Assembly (NCBI GenBank): GCA_028284565.1
Contig: JANQRM010000041.1
Location: forward strand, 1-9,077
Direction of reading: 5' to 3'
Length of the DNA: 9,077 bases
DNA from: Anaerolineae bacterium
GTDB taxonomy: Bacteria > Chloroflexota > Anaerolineae > Aggregatilineales > Phototrophicaceae
This document shows positions 1-7,472 of the stretch, piece by piece. Each line of letters begins with the position of its first letter. The first letter of the stretch is position 1. Under the pieces are notes generated by a model. That model was not told the DNA's origin and ran no database searches. It saw only the letters and a program-made list of their open reading frames with translations. Both the position numbers and the translations under genes were made by a program.

Positions 1-3000
1 AACATCGTTCACATCAAAGGCACGCACACGCCAGTAATAGGTTCCCAAAGCTAAGTCATCCGTTGGCGTATAGGTCAGGGCGTTGGCATCAAACACCGTT
101 GTCGAAGGCGGACCCAGAATATCAAGTTGCATCTCATAGCGAATCGCTGTGGGTACAGCTAACCAGTCGAAGGTCGGTGTAAAATCAAAGGTCTGGCTCA
201 TATCCGCTGGATTCTGTAAGGTTGGTGCAACCAATTGACTGTTAATTGCTAGGTTGCGCACTTCACTCCACGGACCATCACCAAAGTCATTACTCGCACG
301 GACTCGCCAGTAGTGAACGCCATCTGCCATTGTTACAAGTTCTTCTGTGTCCCCTTCTGTCATGTCCGTCTCTGGGCTAGAGAAGTCATTGTTGTCATCA
401 ATTTGAATCTGATAGTTAGTTCCTCCAGCAACGAAATCCCAATCGAAGTTGACATCGGACATCGTACTCTTGTAATCATCAGCTGGCGAAACCAAGACAG
501 GCGCGTCAAAGGGCGGGGATGTCGAAAAGATATTGAGGAATAAATCGCCTGTAATATTACTACCAAATCCATCATAACCAATTAAGAAATGGTAAGTGGT
601 ATTGCCTGTCATGGCGAATTCGACTCGTGAGGTTAAATCTGAGGGGAAGTTGATGTCATTATTACAGGCTACCTCGGTTAAACTCCCCGGTGAACCTGTC
701 CACACCGACAAGAGCGTATCATAATGCGATCCGACGGTCTCGGCGCGAATGGTTCCTCCACTTGGAGGTGCGGTATAGCTATACCAAACTGTGCGTATCG
801 GGAAGATTTCAAACTGACAAGCGGAGTTGGGGTCATTGGCTTCCGTTGTTGCATATTGCGTATAATTGAAGTCATTATAGGGTAATGAACCGATGATTTG
901 TCGTTGTGCGAAGTTATCTCCCTTTACGGCATTCCTGAAATTCAATTGCACATAACCACTATCACCATTGATACCCCCCACAGCAATGTAATACGTCGTT
1001 CCAGCAGAGACTCCAAAGGCAAATCCAAAAGTACTCGAATCACAGCCGATCTCGGTCAAACTTGAGCCGTTATCACGGTAGGCAGCAACCACTACCCCGA
1101 AATATGTGCCTAACGCATTCACTTCAATGGTCTCATTCTGAGTAGGTGTGTATTGATACCAAAGAGTCCGTCCGGTTGTTTCACAAGAAGGAAGTTGTTC
1201 TCCAGCTTCAATGGTTGCGAAGAAATTGGAATGGACAATATTGCTCATCGTATCCGGAATCACCATAGCATTGGCAATATCATCATTGAAGGGGCGCACC
1301 GGTTGATTTTCAAAGGTGATGGTGTCTGGTTGGATTTGGAAATCTTCCCAGCGGTCATGATCGTCACGACTTTCATCTCGTCCTAGGGTATTCCCAAGAG
1401 TTGGTGATGGTGAATTACCATCATCCCGCCAATTGCTTCCGGGTGTCGGTTTAATGGTCGAACTGCCCCAGCGAACAAAATCAATGCCCACATCCCCGTT
1501 GTGTAAATCCACTGTACCCGTTGCTCCAGCTGTCCATGTGCTGGTGAAGCTCCCCATGTACAGTGTCGTTGCCGTATCAGTTCCAGTACCTTGATATACA
1601 ACTATTCGCCCACCCACTGGAATCGTGATTCCGTTAGGGAACGAATAATCCATTTCAAGCGTGTTGCTATTACCATACAAGAGCAGATGCCAACCTGTAA
1701 GTACGGCGGGTGATGCATCAAGGTTACGAATTTCGATGGCTTTTGTGCCATTCACCTGAACTTCATTGATAATGACATCATATACTTGTCCGACTCCGCC
1801 CAGTAGTGTTGTGACAGCAGTGTCTACTTGAATACGGGGTTTTGTGATGTTGTTGTCATTGTCTGTCGTCGGTACACCAGAGAGAACTAAAGCATCCAAT
1901 ATCTCTTGAATGGTTGCACCGTTGTCTTCTCCACGTAGAACAGCGAATGCCCCTGCCACATGAGGAGCCGCCATCGATGTACCGTTCGCCGTAAACGTGA
2001 GGGTGTCGGGAAATGATGAGGTAATGTTTGAACCCGGTGCAAGTAAATCCACCAAACCCGAACTATTAGAAAAAGATGATACCGTGTCGCTGGTATCGAG
2101 AGTAGAACCCACAGTAATCGCTGATGAGATACAAGCGGGTCGCCCAATAGAATCATCGAAACCATCATTCCCTGATGAAACAACTGGCGCAATGCCAAAG
2201 GATATCAGATTATCGAAAATGTCTTTGAAATGAGGTGCGTCGGCATCACAATATCCTTCATACCGTCCACCTCCCAAGCTCATATTGGCAGAGACAATAG
2301 GAATTGCAGAGTTGTTCTTGAGGTCAATGACATGCTCTAAGCCTTCGATAATATTGAAATCAAATGCTCGCACATCGCTACCGCCTTGGATATGGAAGAC
2401 CTGAATACTGGCAATTTGAGCATCGGGTGCGACTCCATTGTAAGCTACTCCACCTGATGTGCCATTTCCAGCGGCGATGCCCGCTACATGTGTTCCATGA
2501 AAACAATCGAAAAGGCTACAATCTTCACCAGAACCGGGACCCAATTGGAAGTCTTGTCCATTAGGGCAAGTGGATTGAATGCCTAACGGACTAAAGTTAA
2601 TCGAGAAGCAGGCTTCTTCAATGACTTTGCCACCCAAGAAAGGATGGGCGGCATGAATACCAGTATCGAGAACCGCAACCACTTGTCCTGAGCCACGATA
2701 GCCCGATACATGGGCATTGGTTGCACCGATCTGAACCGTACTTTGTCCTAAGTGCGCTTCATTGAGATTGTCGTGAAAAATTCCAGTGACGACAGGTGAA
2801 TCAACGAGCGTCCATAGGGCTTGTTCATCAACATAGAGTGCCACGTAAGGAATATAGCGGAAGGTCGCATTAGTGAGGGCATTAGTATCAGCTAGTTCAT
2901 TTAATAATTGGGTTTGTGCCTGTTGAATAGAAACCCGTTGAGCCGTAATGGCTTGTGAATTCGGCAAATAGCCTTCTGGTGAGAAGGTTGCATTCACACG

Positions 3001-4383
3001 CACGATTACTTGGACTCCACCTTCCGTGCGGACTTTATCGAAGAAGTCGAGATATTCGGGTGGTACTGTGCGTGGTGTCTCCGTTGGTGGGATTGCGGGT
3101 TCATCGACACGAACCAGATTACCTTCATCGATGAAATTTTGTCCCGTGGCAATCTCTAAGATGGCTAATCCGGCAACATAGGGTGAGGCAAAGGAGGTTC
3201 CGTTGTGCATCGAATAGGATTGATTCAATCCGGTCGATAAGACATCCCGACCCGGTGCATAGACATTCACGCCATCACCATAATTGCTGAACGAACTGAC
3301 TTGTCCATTGGCATCCACCGCTCCCACTGCGAGTACCCCCTCATACGCCGCTGGATAGAGTGTCTGATTCGCCCCATTATTCCCAGCCGCCGCAATGATC
3401 CGCACATTCCGTTCACGAGCATAATTGATGACACTTTCGAGAATGGATGAGGGATAAGCTCCGCCGAGACTGAGGTTAATCAACTGTGCGCCATGGTCTG
3501 TTGCGTAGAGAATCGCTTCGGCAACATCCGCATAAGTTCCGATGCCACTGGCATCAAGGACACGCAGGGGCATCACATGAACATTGGGGGCGACACCGAC
3601 GATGCCAATTCCATTGCTCGATTGTGCGCCAATAATTCCAGCAACTGCACAACCATGACCCAGTTCATCTTGCGGGGAGGAATCATGCTCAACAAAATCC
3701 CAGCCCGCTATCAAGTTTGATTGTAAATCAGCGTGAGCAAGGCAAACACCACTGTCGATGACTGCCACCTTAACAGTCGGCAGTGATTCAGGCAAACCGA
3801 GCCACATATCGGGCAAGCCCAAGGCTGGGAATGCCCACTGTTGATCATACAACGGGTCGTTGGTCGGGAAGGAAAGTAAAGCCGACACATAATAATTCGG
3901 TTCGCTCAATTGGACGGATGGTGAAGCCATAATTTGTTGCGCCACTTGTTCGTCAGGAACAAGAAGCACCACCGCATCAATGCCATCGAGTGTCTGAGTC
4001 ACTTGGGCATTGAAGGACTGAATAATCTCACGACGTTCAGTATCGGATATCGTTGGATCAAAGCGGACGATCACTTCATTACGCACCGCTGGTTCGATAG
4101 GTTGGGCAATCTCGCTGTCTTGACGGCGGTTGGAATCGCTGAGATTATTCAACTGATTCTGGAGCGTTTCGTCCCCGCGACGATTGGTCAAAGACTCAGC
4201 AACTGGCGAAGGCACAAGGGTTGGGGCAATAGTAGGCGAGTCTGCAACTGTTGGTGATGGTTCCAATGTTGGGAGAACCGCCAGTGTAGGGAGTGGCGGA
4301 TCACTTTGCCCAGCACATCCACTCACAATGAGAAGTAGAAACACTGACAGAAGAAGATTTCGCCCAAGTTGGTTCACTTGCAT
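1..4383 (-). CDS. Tandem double-subtilase surface lipoprotein (S8 family), C-terminus beyond the window
   Basis: The frame is open from an ATG at 4383 to the left edge (1461 codons, no stop), so the C-terminus is missing. The N-terminus is a lipoprotein signal with lipobox VSGC (Cys23), then a Thr/Pro linker. A propeptide-like region (about 65-185) precedes protease module 1, whose triad is Asp210 (VIDSG), His243 (GHGCAVAG) and Ser397 (NGTSFASP), with oxyanion Asn335. A second propeptide-like stretch (about 440-555) precedes module 2: Asp573 (VLDTG), His629 (HGTHVAG), Ser803 (NGTSMAAP), Asn739 (SSGND). Next come a lamin-tail-like domain (about 864-1010), two pre-peptidase C-terminal-like domains (about 1034-1148 and 1160-1280) and fibronectin III-like repeats with YWRVRA motifs (from about 1288; the second is cut). 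It should be a lipid-anchored extracellular endoprotease. It is the last visible gene of the operon, 85 bases after the cohesin gene. Family and catalytic assignment are strong; the substrate is unknown. Confidence 0.94.
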   Translation of the reverse strand, partial: MQVNQLGRNLLLSVFLLLIVSGCAGQSDPPLPTLAVLPTLEPSPTVADSPTIAPTLVPSPVAESLTNRRGDETLQNQLNNLSDSNRRQDSEIAQPIEPAVRNEVIVRFDPTISDTERREIIQSFNAQVTQTLDGIDAVVLLVPDEQVAQQIMASPSVQLSEPNYYVSALLSFPTNDPLYDQQWAFPALGLPDMWLGLPESLPTVKVAVIDSGVCLAHADLQSNLIAGWDFVEHDSSPQDELGHGCAVAGIIGAQSSNGIGIVGVAPNVHVMPLRVLDASGIGTYADVAEAILYATDHGAQLINLSLGGAYPSSILESVINYARERNVRIIAAAGNNGANQTLYPAAYEGVLAVGAVDANGQVSSFSNYGDGVNVYAPGRDVLSTGLNQSYSMHNGTSFASPYVAGLAILEIATGQNFIDEGNLVRVDEPAIPPTETPRTVPPEYLDFFDKVRTEGGVQVIVRVNATFSPEGYLPNSQAITAQRVSIQQAQTQLLNELADTNALTNATFRYIPYVALYVDEQALWTLVDSPVVTGIFHDNLNEAHLGQSTVQIGATNAHVSGYRGSGQVVAVLDTGIHAAHPFLGGKVIEEACFSINFSPLGIQSTCPNGQDFQLGPGSGEDCSLFDCFHGTHVAGIAAGNGTSGGVAYNGVAPDAQIASIQVFHIQGGSDVRAFDFNIIEGLEHVIDLKNNSAIPIVSANMSLGGGRYEGYCDADAPHFKDIFDNLISFGIAPVVSSGNDGFDDSIGRPACISSAITVGSTLDTSDTVSSFSNSSGLVDLLAPGSNITSSFPDTLTFTANGTSMAAPHVAGAFAVLRGEDNGATIQEILDALVLSGVPTTDNDNNITKPRIQVDTAVTTLLGGVGQVYDVIINEVQVNGTKAIEIRNLDASPAVLTGWHLLLYGNSNTLEMDYSFPNGITIPVGGRIVVYQGTGTDTATTLYMGSFTSTWTAGATGTVDLHNGDVGIDFVRWGSSTIKPTPGSNWRDDGNSPSPTLGNTLGRDESRDDHDRWEDFQIQPDTITFENQPVRPFNDDIANAMVIPDTMSNIVHSNFFATIEAGEQLPSCETTGRTLWYQYTPTQNETIEVNALGTYFGVVVAAYRDNGSSLTEIGCDSSTFGFAFGVSAGTTYYIAVGGINGDSGYVQLNFRNAVKGDNFAQRQIIGSLPYNDFNYTQYATTEANDPNSACQFEIFPIRTVWYSYTAPPSGGTIRAETVGSHYDTLLSVWTGSPGSLTEVACNNDINFPSDLTSRVEFAMTGNTTYHFLIGYDGFGSNITGDLFLNIFSTSPPFDAPVLVSPADDYKSTMSDVNFDWDFVAGGTNYQIQIDDNNDFSSPETDMTEGDTEELVTMADGVHYWRVRASNDFGDGPWSEVRNLAINSQLVAPTLQNPADMSQTFDFTPTFDWLAVPTAIRYEMQLDILGPPSTTVFDANALTYTPTDDLALGTYYWRVRAFDVNDV

Positions 4384-4392
4384 TCTCAATTA

Positions 4393-4398
4393 CCCTTT
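4393..4398 (-). promoter_or_regulatory. Ribosome binding site of the double-subtilase gene
   Basis: On the minus strand the bases read AAAGGG, nine bases ahead of the ATG at 4383. This supports that ATG, which also gives a well-formed lipoprotein signal peptide. Confidence 0.6.
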
Positions 4399-4468
4399 AC
4401 CCAGCTTCACAATCATGATTATTTCATTCTATAACAGAAACGACTTACCTAATAAATGCATCATCAGA

Positions 4469-5326
4469 CTACTTTCGTCGTTGCCAGATAAACAACCCCA
4501 GCAAACCAATTACTGCAATTACTATCAATAGAATCGGAATCACAACGAGTCCATTACTATTGTCCTCTGCGACATCATTTGGTAGAGGAATCGTTGTAAG
4601 CGGTTCAGGCGTGGCTGTCGTAAGTGGTGGTGCAGTTACATTCACCAAGGTTGGCTCTTCTGTCGCAAACTCTCCCCGATTGACCTCAGCAATAGTGGGA
4701 GTCATTGTAGGTGTGGCACTGACTTCTGGTGGCGGAGACGCTGGGTCGCCCTGTAGGGTTAAATTGACTAGAATGGGCGTGAACGGAATAGCTTCGCCTC
4801 CTTCAGCGATGCGTTGTCCATCTTGTTCGACAAAGTTGGCTTTGGCAAATTGGGCTTGCTGGAAGAAGAGTTGAGTCTCCCCCGCTTGCAATGGCACAAT
4901 CTCGAATGTACCTAAGACCCCACTGCCATCGACAGGCTCTGCTGGATTCACGAGTGACTGGAGATAGTGGAGAGTGTTCCCATCGATTTGATTGCTCAAA
5001 ACAATCGACTCTTGGTTAGTCAATAACTCACCGGGTTCAACAGGTGTACCCGATTCTGTGCCGATGATATAAAGCTGGTTCGGGTCATATTGCAGAGTCA
5101 AACTCACCAACCACAGTTCACTGACATTCTCGACTGAGATGGTAACAGAATAAGTTTGCCCGGTTGCTAAAGCTGTCTCAGCAAGGTCAAGGCGCAAGCG
5201 GGTCTCATCTTGTGCGAGTAATGTGGAACTCAGCACAATGAGTAGCAATATACAAAACCCGCGTAAGAGACGACTCACCCAAAGCCCTTTCTTTGCTCGG
5301 TATCGACGAAGGGGAAGTAATATCAC
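4469..5326 (-). CDS. Membrane-anchored cohesin-domain protein
   Basis: A signal peptide (hydrophobic core about residues 23-36, likely cleavage near LLAQ at 39) is followed by a beta-sandwich at about 43-192. Its layout matches cohesins: an opening LRLDLAE strand, ATGQTYSVTISVENV, SLTLQYDPNQL, then GSGVLGTFEIVPLQAGET, where cohesins carry a similar late strand. A Thr/Pro linker (193-258) leads to one hydrophobic helix (259-280) and a basic WQRRK tail. The domain should sit outside the cell, held in the membrane. There is no LPXTG motif, so this is not sortase anchoring. Known cohesins bind dockerins, and the two genes just upstream encode dockerins, so this is the likely receptor. The start is uncertain: the GTG used here overlaps a strong Shine-Dalgarno sequence, while an in-frame GTG at 5278 gives a more compact signal peptide (MSRLLRGF) behind AAAGGG. 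The family call is by pattern, without an alignment search. Confidence 0.85.
   Translation of the reverse strand: MILLPLRRYRAKKGLWVSRLLRGFCILLLIVLSSTLLAQDETRLRLDLAETALATGQTYSVTISVENVSELWLVSLTLQYDPNQLYIIGTESGTPVEPGELLTNQESIVLSNQIDGNTLHYLQSLVNPAEPVDGSGVLGTFEIVPLQAGETQLFFQQAQFAKANFVEQDGQRIAEGGEAIPFTPILVNLTLQGDPASPPPEVSATPTMTPTIAEVNRGEFATEEPTLVNVTAPPLTTATPEPLTTIPLPNDVAEDNSNGLVVIPILLIVIAVIGLLGLFIWQRRK
4751..5200 (-). other. Cohesin-like module (domain within the membrane-anchored protein)
   Basis: About 150 residues of alternating beta-strands have cohesin landmarks: an early ATGQTYSVTISVENVS segment, a LQYDPNQL strand turn and a late GVLGTFEIVPLQAGETQL segment. It is the only cohesin-like module in the protein, so the protein is a single-site receptor rather than a multi-cohesin scaffoldin. 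Confidence 0.75.
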
Positions 5327-5331
5327 CTCCC
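5322..5331 (-). promoter_or_regulatory. Strong Shine-Dalgarno sequence at the cohesin gene start
   Basis: The minus strand reads GGGAGGTGAT, nearly the full complement of the 16S rRNA 3' end. It overlaps the GTG at 5326, so it cannot serve that codon with normal spacing, and no standard in-frame start lies 5-9 bases after it. It lies in the 28-base gap after the upstream stop codon and may load ribosomes for the cohesin gene. Confidence 0.5.
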
Positions 5332-5354
5332 TCTTGCATTGGCTACACGGAAAT

Positions 5355-7424
5355 TTACGGAATCCAGTCTATTGTCGCTCGATGCGCATGGAGTTCTGTT
5401 GGTTGATTCAAATCACCGTTCCAGATTGCACCAAAGCCGCCAATCACCGTAATGGGTGAACCTGCATAGCTATCCACATAATGCAGAATAGGTGCATTCC
5501 AAGCTAGACCGCCTGTATTGAGCATGGTTTGGAAGTCGTCATCACCGAATTCATAGAACATGACATCCAACAAGTGTGATACATCATAGTAATCCACGCC
5601 TGTTGTGTTGGAGATTGTGACATGGGATGCACCAAGCGCACCAGTTACACTACCAGACCACACAGCTGTCACACGATTGTACATGACATCACCAGCGCGC
5701 AGATCATAGGTATCCCCACTGTCATCATAGAAACGATAGAATAGATACGTCGTTCCACCATAATGATTGATTACACTGGGCATATCTGCTACATCATCCC
5801 CAGTCACTTCGGTTTGTGATATCACTCCATGCGGAGTCGTTCCAGCAAAGTCATAGAAACAGAGTTGGTCAGGACACAATGTATGGTTCGATAAACCTGC
5901 ATAGATTAGCGTATTATCGTCATACCATGTAGGTGGGAAGATTTTGGCTTCGGTTTGCATTTGTCCAGAAGGGATAATCACGGTTAAGGAATTTCCAGTT
6001 GTATCATCCCGATTCATTACGCAGATATTGCCCTCGTTGTACTCATAACCCGAAACAGCATCTTGCCATGAACAGATGAAAGCAATTCGTTCACCATTGG
6101 GTGACCATGACGGTGCAAGTGATTCCCAATCAAAATCGCGTCGTGGGGTAAATTGACGAGCAGAACCACGTTCTGTATCTGCAATATAGAGATGATGTTG
6201 TCCAGTGCGACTATCAATCGAGGTTTGCACTACTTCGGTACCATCCGGTGACATCATCCCCCAGAAGTCACGGGTGCGACTGCGACTATCTAAGGCAGTT
6301 GTGGGTCCAGCCAAAATATCGCCCCACCAAACCTTGCTGTTGGGGAATGGACTTTGATAATCACGCGCCAAACTGTATAAAATATGATCAGCGGGAGTTG
6401 TAGCAGACCAATCCACATTGGCAGAGACAATCGCTAGGTCGGCTTCATCCACATCGCCATCGCCATTCGCATCACCCAATGTAAAATCTGGCACTGAACT
6501 TCCCCAATTGCCTGTGACTGTCACGACATCATTTACTAGGTCAATGATATCATCTGAGACAAAATCACCCGCACGAAGAGTCACAGGGAGTAGGAAATAA
6601 TTTGGTGTATCCAAATTAAGGAACAAGGTTGAAGACAGGAATGTCGCAAAGGGACTATCGAATTCACATTCATACAAGCCCTGATCGCGCAAGGCAGTTG
6701 CCTTATCCTTTGCACCGCCGAATGTGTATTCACCACGCCTATCTGTAAGAGTATTATAGGCTGTCGCTGACCCACTAGGATCATGGGTACATGTCACAGT
6801 GATATTTTCATGATCCCGCGACCCTTGATGAAGCACGCTACCTTCAATTGTATAGCCGATGAGCAATTCTAAACGATCTGAGCGAGAGAGTCGTCCGCGT
6901 TGGACGGTTTCCCCATTTCGATTAAGGAAATCGAGTGTACGACATCGGACTGATACAGAGGTATCACGGTCAAGGTCATTCACTTCAAAGGTTAAAGTCA
7001 AGAGTAATTGGACATAATTTTGCCCATTAACGCCCAAGGGTGCATTATCTGCGCCCAGCCGTGTTGCTGTGGCTTCAAATGTCGCGGTTGCCTCATCAAA
7101 GAAGTTGGCTGTTGGGAAGCTGGTAAAGTCTGTTCCATCAACACCCCAATCGGGACCCCAAGTCAGAGTAGCATTGCTGAGTTCACTTCGCCCAATAGTA
7201 CAATTGATATTAGCCGCCCAAAATTGAACATTCCCTTGCACATAAAGTTGTAAATCTACCGTGCGCGTATCGGATAAATCGGGGCGACTCGTCAATTGTT
7301 CGATAGGTGTCCACAGAGCAATGACATTTAATTCTGGTCGCTGGGCGGATGTCGGCAATATCAGCCAGACAGTCAATAGCATCAGTAAAAATATCATTCG
7401 TTTGGGGATATAACTTCGAATCAT
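5355..7424 (-). CDS. Secreted dockerin protein with TolB/PD40-like beta-propeller
   Basis: Numbering is from the ATG at 7424 (689 residues). A TTG two codons earlier (7430) is possible but too close to the GAAGGAG ribosome site. A signal peptide ends near TSA-Q (27/28). Residues about 32-188 form a beta-rich domain, possibly a divergent cohesin-like or Ig-like sandwich. Residues about 190-285 resemble a carboxypeptidase-regulatory/SdrD-B-like sandwich (YTIEGSVL ... RRGEYTFGG). Residues about 286-340 are dockerin-like: the second calcium loop is canonical (Asp318, Asn320, Asp322, Asp324, Asp329 in GDANGDGDVDEAD), while the first (GDFVSDDIIDLVN) lacks several ligands. From about 385 to the end there are propeller blades of the PD40/TolB type (MMSPDGTEVV, APSWSPNGERIAF, NICVMNRDD). 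No catalytic motif is visible. The protein is probably exported and held at the surface through its dockerin, with the propeller as a binding platform. It is the second gene of the operon. Confidence 0.88.
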   Translation of the reverse strand: MIRSYIPKRMIFLLMLLTVWLILPTSAQRPELNVIALWTPIEQLTSRPDLSDTRTVDLQLYVQGNVQFWAANINCTIGRSELSNATLTWGPDWGVDGTDFTSFPTANFFDEATATFEATATRLGADNAPLGVNGQNYVQLLLTLTFEVNDLDRDTSVSVRCRTLDFLNRNGETVQRGRLSRSDRLELLIGYTIEGSVLHQGSRDHENITVTCTHDPSGSATAYNTLTDRRGEYTFGGAKDKATALRDQGLYECEFDSPFATFLSSTLFLNLDTPNYFLLPVTLRAGDFVSDDIIDLVNDVVTVTGNWGSSVPDFTLGDANGDGDVDEADLAIVSANVDWSATTPADHILYSLARDYQSPFPNSKVWWGDILAGPTTALDSRSRTRDFWGMMSPDGTEVVQTSIDSRTGQHHLYIADTERGSARQFTPRRDFDWESLAPSWSPNGERIAFICSWQDAVSGYEYNEGNICVMNRDDTTGNSLTVIIPSGQMQTEAKIFPPTWYDDNTLIYAGLSNHTLCPDQLCFYDFAGTTPHGVISQTEVTGDDVADMPSVINHYGGTTYLFYRFYDDSGDTYDLRAGDVMYNRVTAVWSGSVTGALGASHVTISNTTGVDYYDVSHLLDVMFYEFGDDDFQTMLNTGGLAWNAPILHYVDSYAGSPITVIGGFGAIWNGDLNQPTELHAHRATIDWIP
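6405..6569 (-). other. Asymmetric dockerin-like module (domain within the propeller protein)
   Basis: The second calcium loop is a textbook DxNxDxD...D loop. The first half keeps the spacing and the GDxxSDD start and ends in VTGNWG, a common end of dockerin halves, but has Val and Ile at liganding positions. It is either a one-calcium dockerin or a dockerin-derived stabilising element. Confidence 0.65.
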
Positions 7425-7433
7425 GAGCAAATA

Positions 7434-7440
7434 CTCCTTC
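7434..7440 (-). promoter_or_regulatory. Ribosome binding site that fixes the start of the propeller-dockerin gene
   Basis: The minus strand reads GAAGGAG, nine bases before the ATG at 7424 and only three before the competing TTG at 7430. This spacing favours the ATG. Confidence 0.8.
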
Positions 7441-7472
7441 TGATAAACCCTTCATAAACGTTGCAGACCATG

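Noticed and set aside
1887..2198. Minus-strand 103-codon frame
   Set aside because: It overlaps protease module 2 in another frame, and the subtilase frame carries the conserved motifs.
1..4383. Possible frameshift or gene junction between the two protease modules
   Set aside because: I read one frame from the ATG at 4383 to position 1 without a stop; both modules and all later domains lie in that same frame, and no internal start with a ribosome site stands out.
4184..4531. Plus-strand 115-codon frame overlapping the protease start and the cohesin gene end
   Set aside because: It is antisense to two well-supported genes, rich in Gly/Ser/Val from reverse-reading Thr/Pro linkers, and has no domain.
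4560..4874. Plus-strand 104-codon frame within the cohesin gene
   Set aside because: It is antisense to the linker and cohesin domain, with no protein features of its own.
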